Source: Chitinophagia bacterium
GTDB lineage: Bacteria > Bacteroidota > Bacteroidia > Chitinophagales > Chitinophagaceae
Direction: 5' to 3'
DNA length: 12,180 nucleotides
Assembly: GCA_010027295.1 (NCBI GenBank)
Contig: RGVM01000030.1
Location: forward strand, 1-12,180
Shown piece by piece: positions 1 to 6,758 of the stretch (its first letter is position 1; each line of letters begins with the position of its first letter). The notes under the pieces were generated by a model, which saw only the letters and a program-made list of their open reading frames with translations, was not told the DNA's origin and did not search any database. The translations under genes were made by a program, and so were the position numbers.

Positions 1-1299
1 CGCCTCAGCGGCTCAATGGCCATCGACATCGCCGACAGCCTATTCCCATCTAAAGATTTGTCGTCGCAACCAGCCAATACACTCCATGTCGGATATCTCA
101 AGGATGGCGGGGAGCTGATCGACGAAGTGGTGGTATCGCTGTTCCGCGCCCCGCGCTCCTACACCGGGGAGCACGTGGTGGAGGTATCCTGCCACGGCTC
201 GCCGTGGATACAGGAGCGCATCATCGGTGCCTGCATCGCCCGCGGGGCGCGCCTGGCCCGTGCGGGCGAGTTCACGCAGCGGGCCTACCTGAAGGGTCGG
301 CTCGACCTGACGCAGGCCGAGGCGGTGGCCGACCTGATCGCCTCTAACACGGCCGCCTCGCACCGGACGGCCATGCACAACATGCGCGGGGGCTTCTCCA
401 CCGTGCTACGGGAGTTGCGGGAACGTCTCATCGAGTTCTCCGCACTCATAGAGCTGGAGCTGGACTTCTCCCAGGAAGACGTCGAGTTCGCCGACCGATC
501 GCGGCTTCGGGAACTGCTGGAGCGCATACGCATGACCGTTAGCAGGCTGATCGACTCTTTCCGACTCGGGAACGTGATACGCAACGGTGTGGGCGTAGCC
601 ATCGTGGGTAAGCCCAACGCCGGTAAGTCGACCCTGCTCAACACGCTGCTCAACGAGAATCGCGCCATCGTCAGCGAGATAGCCGGCACCACGCGCGATA
701 CCATCGAGGAGGTGCTCAACATCGACGGCATCCTGTTCCGGCTGATCGACACGGCAGGCATCCGCGCGAGCGAAGATTCCATCGAGGCCATCGGCGTGGA
801 GAGGAGTCTGGAGAAGATGCGTACGGCCGACCTGGTGCTATACCTCTTCGACGCTTCGACGGAGACGCCAGGCGGCCTGGAGGCATCGCTGGCGGTGCTG
901 CGGGAGGCCAACCCCTCGTACCTGCTCGTGGGCACCAAGAGCGACCTCTCGGACGAGGCATCGCTGGCGGAGCGCTTCCCCGGCATCGACGCGTTGTACA
1001 TCTCCGCGAGGGCTAACCACCACATCGACATCCTGAAGGAGCGTATGGTCGACCGCGTGCTGCAAGGACAGGTGAGTGCCGAGAGCACGGTGGTGACGAA
1101 CGCCCGGCACTACGCGGCCCTGCAGCAGGTGGCTGCTGCGGTGGAAGACGTGCAGCGGGGCATGGACGAGGGGCTGCCGGGGGACTTGCTGGCGTTGGAG
1201 ATCAGGCGGTGCCTGCACTATCTGGGGGAGATCACGGGGCAGGTCACGAATGAGGACCAGCTCGACTTCATCTTCAGTAAGTTCTGCATCGGGAAGTGA
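1..1299 (+). CDS. mnmE: tRNA uridine-5-carboxymethylaminomethyl(34) synthesis GTPase MnmE, 5'-partial
   Basis: MnmE (TrmE) works with MnmG in the cytoplasm to place the (carboxymethyl)aminomethyl group on the wobble uridine U34 of several tRNAs; it binds a folate one-carbon donor and is switched by a potassium-activated G domain. The reading frame is open from base 1, and the residues before the first Met (RLSGS) match the family's N-terminal RVSG motif. The Met at 16 is therefore internal, and about 20-30 residues are missing to the left. The N-terminal folate-binding domain and central helices occupy the first ~590 bases. G-domain motifs follow: P-loop GKPNAGKS from base 607, G2 TTRD, and G3 DTAG at 748-759. 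The G4 motif reads TKSD rather than the usual NKxD. The protein ends with the diagnostic FCIGK, whose Cys is the conserved catalytic-region cysteine. It is convergent with the toxin operon to its right. Confidence 0.97.
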   Translation, partial: RLSGSMAIDIADSLFPSKDLSSQPANTLHVGYLKDGGELIDEVVVSLFRAPRSYTGEHVVEVSCHGSPWIQERIIGACIARGARLARAGEFTQRAYLKGRLDLTQAEAVADLIASNTAASHRTAMHNMRGGFSTVLRELRERLIEFSALIELELDFSQEDVEFADRSRLRELLERIRMTVSRLIDSFRLGNVIRNGVGVAIVGKPNAGKSTLLNTLLNENRAIVSEIAGTTRDTIEEVLNIDGILFRLIDTAGIRASEDSIEAIGVERSLEKMRTADLVLYLFDASTETPGGLEASLAVLREANPSYLLVGTKSDLSDEASLAERFPGIDALYISARANHHIDILKERMVDRVLQGQVSAESTVVTNARHYAALQQVAAAVEDVQRGMDEGLPGDLLALEIRRCLHYLGEITGQVTNEDQLDFIFSKFCIGK

Positions 1300-1359
1300 A
1301 GGAAGACGATCGGCATTCACATGGCAGCAGAGGCATGAGAACCGTCTTACCTCACCGCC
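1300..1359. other. Convergent intergenic gap, possible weak bidirectional terminator
   Basis: Short gap between the convergent ends of mnmE and hipT. A 6-base inverted match (AAGACG at 1303-1308 and CGTCTT at 1343-1348) could pair across a 34-base loop, but there is no T-tract, so this is weak evidence for a terminator. Confidence 0.2.
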
Positions 1360-2364
1360 TTAGCCGAGGAGGTAATTCCTTTTGGTGTTGTACATCAGGA
1401 GATATGACCTTTTGTCGGATTCTTTAAGGAAGGAGCGACTGACCAACGCCTCCATGAGCGGCTGCTTTTCGATGAACGGCCCGGTGAGCTTTCCAATCCT
1501 TTTCTCCGACACCCCTATGCGTCTGCCGAACTCCTCGAAGTCGGCCAGCGCAGGATGCCCGCTCGTCTTGAATCGCGCACTTTTGAAGCCGTCGGCGAAC
1601 AATCCCCTGTCCAACGCGAAATCCGAGTCATCCACATGAAGCCTGGTGTTGACAAGGTCGTAGGCCGGACTGAGAAGATAGTCGCCGTTCATCGCCTCCA
1701 GCAGGGAGAAGTTCTTCAGGTGCGCATCCCCATTTGAAAACAGGAAATTGAACAGCACCAGGGAAAAGTACTTCTCGATCTCTATCCGCCAGGCGGAAAC
1801 GTGTTCCCTCAGCAGGGCCCCGGCCTCCTCATAGCTGTAGTCGTATTTGAAGTTCGCTCCGCCGCTGTGCCTCGTCTTGCCCGCCAGCGTTGCGAAGTCC
1901 TCCTTGCCCCGCTTCGAGCCATCCTTATTGACATCGAACCGCCTGGTGATGTAGGCGGGTGTGCCATCCTTGAAGAATATGAGGGCGTTTTCCGCCGTGT
2001 CCATCCGATAGACCTGCCTTGCGATCTGCATGGTCAGATGCTCGTTGGCAGGCACCTGGTCGACCTTCTTCAAATCCCTGGGGATGGGCTTCAGAATGTA
2101 AGTGCCCTGTTCGCCGGCCCTTGTCAATCGAAGCACATTCTTCTCCAGGATGAAACTCGACTTCTCCTGCACCCCGGATATGGAAATGCGCCGCCGGTTC
2201 TCCATGAACAGCTCGGCCGCCTCCTCGCTTTCCTGCGGTCTCTCATAGGGCAGGATATGGCTCACCTTCCTACCGTCGAAGAGTCTTCGCAGGCAGCCCG
2301 GACTGTACGTGGAAAAACCCTCTGCCAGCGTACCCGGACAGTTCCTCAGCTCATTCATATTCAT
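1360..2364 (-). CDS. hipT: HipT-like Ser/Thr kinase toxin (HipA C-terminal family, stand-alone)
   Basis: A 334-residue HipA-family kinase lacking the ~100-residue N-terminal subdomain of classical HipA (~440 aa); that part is encoded by the preceding gene. The length and organisation match HipT of HipBST modules, where the kinase phosphorylates an aminoacyl-tRNA synthetase (TrpS in E. coli O127) and halts translation. Visible kinase features are: the Gly-rich loop SISGVQ at residues 61-66, with two serines flanking Ile as in HipT; the ATP-lysine in TYILKP (K92); the conserved NEHL stretch near 107; RRFDV at 141-145; EDFATLAG at 155-162; the catalytic loop NGDAHLKN at 211-218 (D213, N218); and the metal-binding aspartate in SPAYDL (D236). 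No active-site residue is missing. The chosen ATG overlaps the end of hipS by 14 bases; a second ATG two codons later, within ATGAATGA, is equally possible. The substrate here is not known, and the target is inferred only from the family. Confidence 0.9.
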   Translation of the reverse strand: MNMNELRNCPGTLAEGFSTYSPGCLRRLFDGRKVSHILPYERPQESEEAAELFMENRRRISISGVQEKSSFILEKNVLRLTRAGEQGTYILKPIPRDLKKVDQVPANEHLTMQIARQVYRMDTAENALIFFKDGTPAYITRRFDVNKDGSKRGKEDFATLAGKTRHSGGANFKYDYSYEEAGALLREHVSAWRIEIEKYFSLVLFNFLFSNGDAHLKNFSLLEAMNGDYLLSPAYDLVNTRLHVDDSDFALDRGLFADGFKSARFKTSGHPALADFEEFGRRIGVSEKRIGKLTGPFIEKQPLMEALVSRSFLKESDKRSYLLMYNTKRNYLLG

Positions 2365-2689
2365 CGACCATGACGGGTTTTACGGTGACGGCGCCGATGG
2401 TGTCCCATTGCGCGGTAGCTGCCAACAGGCCGAAATCGTCTTCCTCGTCCACCTTCCATTGAACGCACTGCAGCCTTCTGTTGACGCCTTCGCTGAGTAT
2501 GTTCGAGAAGAACGGGAACAGGTGTTCGCTCCGGTATTCCTGTCGGGTTTTCGGAAGGGTCAGACTGACCGAGGGCAGACCTTGGTCCTTGTAATAGTCG
2601 TCATCGTATCTGAAGACGTAATGCCTGCGGTCCTCCTCAGTCAATGTTCCGGCCAACCTCCCGTTCCGGTATATCTGCAGGACTCTCAT
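2351..2689 (-). CDS. hipS: HipS-like antitoxin (HipA N-terminal domain protein)
   Basis: A 112-residue protein equivalent to the N-terminal subdomain of HipA (HipA_N / 'couple_hipA' family). Recognisable signatures are RNGRLAGTLTE at residues 8-18, PSVSLTLP at 39-46, LFPFFSNILSEG at 57-68, and a closing block DDFGLLAATAQWDTIGAV at 84-101. In the E. coli HipBST system the free-standing N-domain protein HipS neutralises HipT, so in that system this gene, rather than hipB, is the antitoxin. It begins four bases after the stop of the broken hipB and overlaps hipT by 14 bases, which implies translational coupling with roughly balanced synthesis. The gene is intact. Bacteroidota carry many split hipA loci, so the architecture is not unique; the antitoxin role here is inferred from HipBST. 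Confidence 0.85.
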   Translation of the reverse strand: MRVLQIYRNGRLAGTLTEEDRRHYVFRYDDDYYKDQGLPSVSLTLPKTRQEYRSEHLFPFFSNILSEGVNRRLQCVQWKVDEEDDFGLLAATAQWDTIGAVTVKPVMVDEYE

Positions 2690-2693
2690 TCAA

Positions 2694-2872
2694 TCAAGGT
2701 TTCCTTCTCACTTCCAGCGTCAACTCCATGCCCAACACTTCCGCCAACCGGTTGATCACATCCCAGGAGGGATTGCCCTGGCCTCTCTCCAGTTTGTACA
2801 CAATCGGGGTTGTATGATCTTCAACTCTTTTCGCCTATTTTTTATCGTATCACCCAGCTCCAAGACTGACAT
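2694..2872 (-). pseudogene. hipB: hipB antitoxin/repressor, Xre-family HTH, disrupted by internal deletion and frameshift
   Basis: On the minus strand the ATG at 2872-2870 opens a normal HipB start (MSVLELGDTIKNRRKELKI, then IQPRL), after which the frame runs into nonsense and stops at about codon 39. The rest of the protein is present in another frame: VYKLERGQGNPSWDV followed by INRLAEVLGMELTLEVRRKP and TGA at 2696-2694. In intact relatives the QPxL block is followed by about ten residues (pattern ADLAGVSxNT) before YKLERGxGNP. Those residues, the second half of the helix-turn-helix including most of the recognition helix, are absent, and the join is out of frame. The total is 179 bases; adding about 31 would restore a frame of about 69 codons. 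A functional DNA-binding HipB cannot be made. The start, the tail and the 4-base spacing to hipS are preserved, which suggests a recent lesion. Confidence 0.85.
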
Positions 2873-2891
2873 TATATTGTGATTTAAGAGT

Positions 2892-2899
2892 CAAAATTA
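2892..2899 (-). promoter_or_regulatory. Putative Bacteroidota -7 box (TAATTTTG) for the hip operon
   Basis: Read on the minus strand, TAATTTTG fits the Bacteroidota -7 consensus TAnnTTTG and lies 19 bases before the hipB ATG. That leaves room for a short leader. No good -33 TTTG is visible at the expected distance. Confidence 0.4.
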
Positions 2900-2901
2900 C
2901 C

Positions 2902-2921
2902 GATATATTTCATAAAATATC
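2902..2921. promoter_or_regulatory. Candidate HipB operator, imperfect inverted repeat
   Basis: GATAT at 2902-2906 and ATATC at 2917-2921 form a 20-base inverted repeat. It sits just upstream of the putative -7 box, between it and the expected -33 region, which is where an autorepressor would bind. The surroundings are very A+T-rich, so a chance repeat is possible. Confidence 0.3.
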
Positions 2922-3467
2922 TTAAAATAATGGTATAATGTGATAAATGGGTCCAGATTCGTCTCATTGATTAATTTACTCCAAAATCACAGTAAAACGT
3001 TTTTTTATGTTGTTTCTGGTCTTTCCTCTTTACCAGTTGACAGCACTGCAAATTGTTTAAGTCTGCTTCACAAATAAGCAATTCATGCCTTAGGCACGCG
3101 GTCGGCTTATGATGCCGAAGACACTGAGACGATTTTTCTGATTGGCTAGGTGTATCGGATGGTTACCAAATGACAGGCGTTTCATCTTCTATCCTGTATT
3201 TTCAGTGCCTACCATCGTTTTGTAAGCATCCCGGTCGTGCATTTCCCTGATGCCACCAGATGAAACAACGTCTTCGATCCGGTGATTCCGACTTGCAAAT
3301 AAATAAAGCCGCGTCGCACATTCGCAGACTGGCACCATATCGATTCGCTCAGCGAGCCATGGGTGTGTAACCGTGGAAAAAGTCATCAAGCCGGACTGTC
3401 TCTGTGGTAGAAAGAGCGAATCATAGCGTACTTCGCAAAGTCCAGGGAAGCATAAAGTATACTATAG

Positions 3468-3885
3468 TTAATATCGGTATACATATATCCGTGTCATGTC
3501 AACTTAAATGCATATCAGCAATTATATTATGAAAGCCTGAACGCATATCACGAAGGGCGTCCGCATGAGTGGCTTGACTTCTTCCTTGATGGGCATTGTG
3601 ACTTCGAAGAAGATAACCTCGCTACGAGGGGAGGATATGCAGAAAGTGCAGGCGTTGGGTAAGAGGGAGGCATCGAGTGATGTACGGTTCCTGCAGCAAC
3701 TGTTCAGTGTTCCGATCGTGACAGTCGGCGGAGTCGTGAAATCCATGGGGTATACAGGGGCCGGTGCGGGCAAGCTCATTGATCGGATTGTGCACCTCGG
3801 GATTCTCGAGCCTCGGGATGAACGTACGAAATATGGGAGGTCCTTCATCTACAGTCGGTATGTCACCTTGTTCCAAGATCCGTAG
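3468..3885 (+). pseudogene. Fic-family protein, C-terminal remnant with frameshift
   Basis: Fic enzymes transfer AMP or other phosphate-linked groups to target proteins; many have a C-terminal winged-helix domain. Two frames here combine into the end of such a protein. The first, open from 3468, contains QQLYYESLNAYHEGRPHEW and then LDFFLDG, the helix region that follows the Fic active site. The second, from about 3591, reads GIVTSKKITSLRGEDMQ and ends with a winged helix (PIVTVGGVVKSMG, then KLIDRIVHLGILEP and YGRSFIYSRYV). The frames join at GGG 3591-3593, where removing one G would give a continuous FFLDGIVTSKK. The catalytic HPFxxGNGRxxR motif and everything before it are absent: upstream lies an in-frame TAG and A+T-rich DNA. 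The gene therefore has both a 5' truncation and a +1 frameshift and should be dead. An ATG-started fragment from 3565 is open for 106 codons but would lack the catalytic core. Confidence 0.75.
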
Positions 3886-4000
3886 GCAGACAGGTAGGCT
3901 TCGGTGAAGGTGGAAACCAGAAGTTCCTTGGCAATGGGAGCCAGGATCCCAAGACTACTGGGACATCCCACATCGTTCACTCAAAGCTTGTGTCAATCGG

Positions 4001-4049
4001 TTGCATAGGCTTGCATCCGGAATCCCGGCGTTTGCAATCCCTGAATGCA
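4001..4049. repeat. Helically spaced TTGCAT/TTGCAA repeats upstream of the metalloprotease gene
   Basis: TTGCAT occurs at 4001-4006 and 4011-4016, TTGCAA at 4032-4037, and the inverted form AATGCA at 4044-4049. The first three lie 10 and 21 bases apart, about one and two helical turns, as expected for a protein bound on one face of the DNA. The function is unknown. Confidence 0.3.
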
Positions 4050-4096
4050 CGGCCCGGACAATTCCCCCCTCTATACCGACTCCCCTCGGGTTGCGT

Positions 4097-4104
4097 TATT
4101 TTTG
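4097..4104 (+). promoter_or_regulatory. Putative Bacteroidota -7 box (TATTTTTG)
   Basis: Matches TAnnTTTG and lies 16 bases before the ATG at 4121. This implies a very short leader. No convincing -33 element is seen, so it is a tentative call. Confidence 0.35.
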
Positions 4105-4120
4105 AAACAAAAGATCGACC

Positions 4121-5404
4121 ATGAGGTCATTCATCCTGCCCGCAGCCCTTCTCTTCATATCCGGCATCCTGTGCGCCCAGGACCGGCGCGGCACCAGCTT
4201 CAACGGCCAGCCGTCCGTCGATCCCGGACCCTGCGCCGGCAGCGCCGCCAACTTCATGACGGAGCAGGACGTCAACCGGCTCATCACCGACATGCTCGAC
4301 AGGATCGACATCCGTAACCGTTTCCTCATCGTCGCCTGCCGGCAGATCGACAACTGCCAGGCCACCCTCTACAAGGGCAAGCCCTACATCCTCTACAACC
4401 CCGATTTCCTCGAGGAGGTGAAGCGCATGAACTTCAGCTCCGCCGACATCCGCGTCTCCACCCGCAACTGGGAGGCCCTCACCATCCTCGCCCACGAGCT
4501 GGGCCATCATGTCAACAACCACCTTTTGAACCCGCATCCCGACGCCACCCAGCGCGAGATGGAACTGGAGGCCGATGAGTTCGCCGGGGCAATGATCTTC
4601 CGCATGGGCGGCACAATTGAACAGGCCAGGGCCGCCTACCTCTCCCAGCCGGAGCGAGGGAGTTACGAACATCCCGGCCGGCAACAGCGGCTCGATGCCG
4701 TCACCCGGGGCTGGGAGAAGGTCAGGGCCCGTACGCCCGACCCGAAGCCCGACCCGGTGAGGCCAGCGCCACGCACGGATCCTGTCAGGCCCGAGCCGGC
4801 CAAACCCACCTATTCCTATGCCTCTGTGGCCATCGGAGGCCTTTCCTGGATGTCCCGCAACCTCGACATAGATCGGTTCCGCAACGGCGACCCCATCCCC
4901 GAGGCCCGGACTGCGGAGGAATGGAGGACGGCGGCCCAGAACCGGCAGCCGGCCTGGTGTTACCACAACAACGATGCGGCCGGAGGCGCGAAGTACGGCC
5001 GTCTGTACAACTGGTACGCCGTCACCGACCCGCGTGGACTGGCCCCCGAGGGATGGCATGTCGCCACCGATGCGGAATGGAAGTCATTGATCTCCTCGCT
5101 CGGAGGCGGCAACCCGGCTTCTGTCAAACTCAGGGCGAAGACCGGCTGGCCCGAAGGCAACGGTACCAACACAACTGGCTTCGGCGCCTTGCCCGGCGAG
5201 CAGCGCGGGGATGAGGGAGGGTTCTCCAGCGGGGTGCGGACCCGGGCCATCTGGTGGACATCCACGTTGTACAAGGAGGATTACGGCATCATTAGTTTCC
5301 TGGACCAGTCGAAGGGCGGAGAACCCTGGGGTACGAACCGCATCAGCGTCAGTCCGGGTCATGGCAAGGGTGCCGGCTGTTCGGTGCGTTGCGTGCGGGA
5401 TTGA
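4121..5404 (+). CDS. Secreted M48-like zinc metalloprotease with C-terminal FISUMP-type domain
   Basis: A 427-residue protein with a signal peptide at residues 1-20 (hydrophobic core, cleavage after CAQ). The first domain (~40-200) carries the zinc-protease motif HELGHH at 125-130 and, 20 residues further on, ELEADEFAG (E150 a likely third zinc ligand), the pairing seen in M48-like gluzincins. A Pro-rich linker (~205-230, repeated PDP/PVRP/PEPAKP units) leads to a domain of about 195 residues. This resembles the Fibrobacter succinogenes major paralogous (FISUMP) family: GLSWMSRNLDI near 240, YGRLYNWYAV near 292, APEGWHVATDAEW at 308-320, GFGALPG near 353, and the typical closing SVRCVRD. The cell exports it, and it may act on or near the surface; the substrate is unknown. 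It lies alone between the Fic remnant and a convergent glycosyltransferase. The protease call rests on motifs; the FISUMP call is firmer. Confidence 0.85.
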   Translation: MRSFILPAALLFISGILCAQDRRGTSFNGQPSVDPGPCAGSAANFMTEQDVNRLITDMLDRIDIRNRFLIVACRQIDNCQATLYKGKPYILYNPDFLEEVKRMNFSSADIRVSTRNWEALTILAHELGHHVNNHLLNPHPDATQREMELEADEFAGAMIFRMGGTIEQARAAYLSQPERGSYEHPGRQQRLDAVTRGWEKVRARTPDPKPDPVRPAPRTDPVRPEPAKPTYSYASVAIGGLSWMSRNLDIDRFRNGDPIPEARTAEEWRTAAQNRQPAWCYHNNDAAGGAKYGRLYNWYAVTDPRGLAPEGWHVATDAEWKSLISSLGGGNPASVKLRAKTGWPEGNGTNTTGFGALPGEQRGDEGGFSSGVRTRAIWWTSTLYKEDYGIISFLDQSKGGEPWGTNRISVSPGHGKGAGCSVRCVRD

Positions 5405-5480
5405 CGGCTCTCAATGGAAAAGCTGGTGGAGTGGATGATGTCAGCAGCTGGGTCGACTTCAGTTTGACAGCTTGCAGGCT

Positions 5481-6758
5481 CTATCCTCGGTGAGATTCGT
5501 GTCCGGCAAGCATCTTTTCATAGATGGCGATGATGTTCTCCGCGAAGGTTTCGCTACCGAAGTTCGTCAGGGCGTATCGACGGATGGAGGACGGATTGTA
5601 ATCGGCCAATTTGCTTAATATTAGCGACATGGCTGAAGCCAGTGCTTCCGGATCGCCAGGCGGCACCAGTATCCCGTGTTCGCTGAGGAGGAAGTTCTCC
5701 GGTCCGCCGCATGTCGTTGCGACCACGGGTTTTCCGCATGCCATGGCCTCGATGACCACCACGCCGAAGGTCTCCACGAGGCTGGGAAGGACGAAGACGT
5801 CGCATGCCTGGATCTGCCGCAACACTTCCTCCCTGTCAATCCGTCCCGTGAAGATGACCTGTCCGGAGATGTCGAGACGCTTCACCTCTGCATGGAGTTC
5901 ATCCCGAAGGTCCCCATCGCCGGCGATGACGAGGCTGGCCTCCGGGTCGCCCTTGAATGCGAGGGCAAATGCCTTAAGGAGATGGGTCTGCCCTTTCTTC
6001 TCCGTCAGCTCGGCGATGTTCAGGAATCGCTTTCCTGCGGTGACGGGGTGGGAGGATATCCCCGGCTGCTCGAAGAGTGGGTCCAGCACGTTGGGGAAAT
6101 ACCGCCAGCCATCCGGAAGGAGCTCTTTTTTGGTGAGTAGCTCACCCAGGGCCGGCGATACCACAATGGAGGCGGCCGCCTGATCATACACCTTTTTAAG
6201 CAGCGGGAAGAACCGCTCCGGTATGAGGTTCCTCGCATAGTAGGTGCTGTGCTCCGTCAGGCAGTATGGGATGCCGTCTGTTGCCGCAATCGGTATCACG
6301 GAAGTGCCGGCCAGCCAGGCGTTATGCGCATGGATGATGTCGGGGCGACCCCATCTATCCTTCAGCAGGCGGTACCCCAGCCGGAGGCATCGGTCGAAGT
6401 AGCGCAGGCTTTCTTTCGGGGTCACTTCGCTCCAGCATCGGACCCTTACCCTGACGACGCTCAGTCCATCCTGCTCTTCGAAGATGGTTTCGGTACCACG
6501 TAAGAGCTGATCCAACAGCATTCGGACGGTGGCGAACAGGCTGATCTGGTTGGCGGGCTCGTAGAAGGCCCACTTGCCCGTGGCTTTTCTTAGGATGCTG
6601 ATCAACAATGACCGGACCGCAAGCGATCGGGACACGGATACCACCGACACATCCAGGCCCCTCGATCGCAGGATGCAAGCCTGATGGTACTGGAATATCG
6701 CCGACAAGGGTGCATGCGATGGCACGAACTCTTCCGGGGGAACGATGAGGACACGCAT
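5481..6758 (-). CDS. Glycosyltransferase family 4 (GT-B fold)
   Basis: A 425-residue retaining glycosyltransferase of the GT4 type, which moves sugar from a nucleotide-sugar donor onto a lipid-linked or polysaccharide acceptor at the cytoplasmic face of the membrane. The N-terminal Rossmann half begins MRVLIVPPEEFVPSHAP and contains IIHAHNAW (131-138) and TEHS (168-171). The C-terminal donor half starts near RFLNIAELTEKKGQ, has VIAGDGDLRDEL around 277-288, and carries the signature E-x7-E (E319 and E327) in PSLVETFGVVVIEAMACGK, followed by GGPENFL. The frame is open 14 codons further up to 6800, but the extension is hydrophilic and not family-like, so I start at the Met beginning MRVLIV. The acceptor and sugar cannot be told; no capsule or LPS gene cluster adjoins it. 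Confidence 0.9.
   Translation of the reverse strand: MRVLIVPPEEFVPSHAPLSAIFQYHQACILRSRGLDVSVVSVSRSLAVRSLLISILRKATGKWAFYEPANQISLFATVRMLLDQLLRGTETIFEEQDGLSVVRVRVRCWSEVTPKESLRYFDRCLRLGYRLLKDRWGRPDIIHAHNAWLAGTSVIPIAATDGIPYCLTEHSTYYARNLIPERFFPLLKKVYDQAAASIVVSPALGELLTKKELLPDGWRYFPNVLDPLFEQPGISSHPVTAGKRFLNIAELTEKKGQTHLLKAFALAFKGDPEASLVIAGDGDLRDELHAEVKRLDISGQVIFTGRIDREEVLRQIQACDVFVLPSLVETFGVVVIEAMACGKPVVATTCGGPENFLLSEHGILVPPGDPEALASAMSLILSKLADYNPSSIRRYALTNFGSETFAENIIAIYEKMLAGHESHRG

Larger units (their letters stand above)
2873..3467. other. A+T-rich intergenic spacer without a supportable gene
   Basis: About 600 bases between the hip operon start and the Fic remnant. The first ~200 bases are strongly A+T-rich compared with every flanking core gene. 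Apart from the putative hip promoter and operator I see only short stem possibilities: CTGGT/ACCAG at 3017-3038, and CGGC/GCCG around 3102-3117. A 66-codon minus-strand frame at 3189-3389 is open but matches nothing I recognise. The composition suggests transferred, decaying DNA. Confidence 0.6.

Noticed and set aside
16..18. ATG at 16 as the mnmE start
   Set aside because: The frame continues to base 1 and encodes the conserved RLSG motif, so the gene begins outside the window.
1801..2755. Plus-strand frames opposite the hip operon
   Set aside because: Shadows of hipT and hipS with no family resemblance.
2931..2942. TATAAT on the plus strand at about 2934 as a sigma70-like promoter
   Set aside because: No plus-strand gene follows for over 500 bases, and such hexamers are frequent in A+T-rich DNA; Bacteroidota also use a different consensus.
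3189..3389. 66-codon minus-strand open frame in the A+T-rich spacer
   Set aside because: Matches no family I recognise, lacks a clear start context and lies in DNA that seems to be decaying; it may be a remnant but cannot be supported.
4127..5059. 310-codon antisense frame within the metalloprotease gene
   Set aside because: Valine/glycine-rich shadow of a strongly supported gene, expected in G+C-rich DNA.
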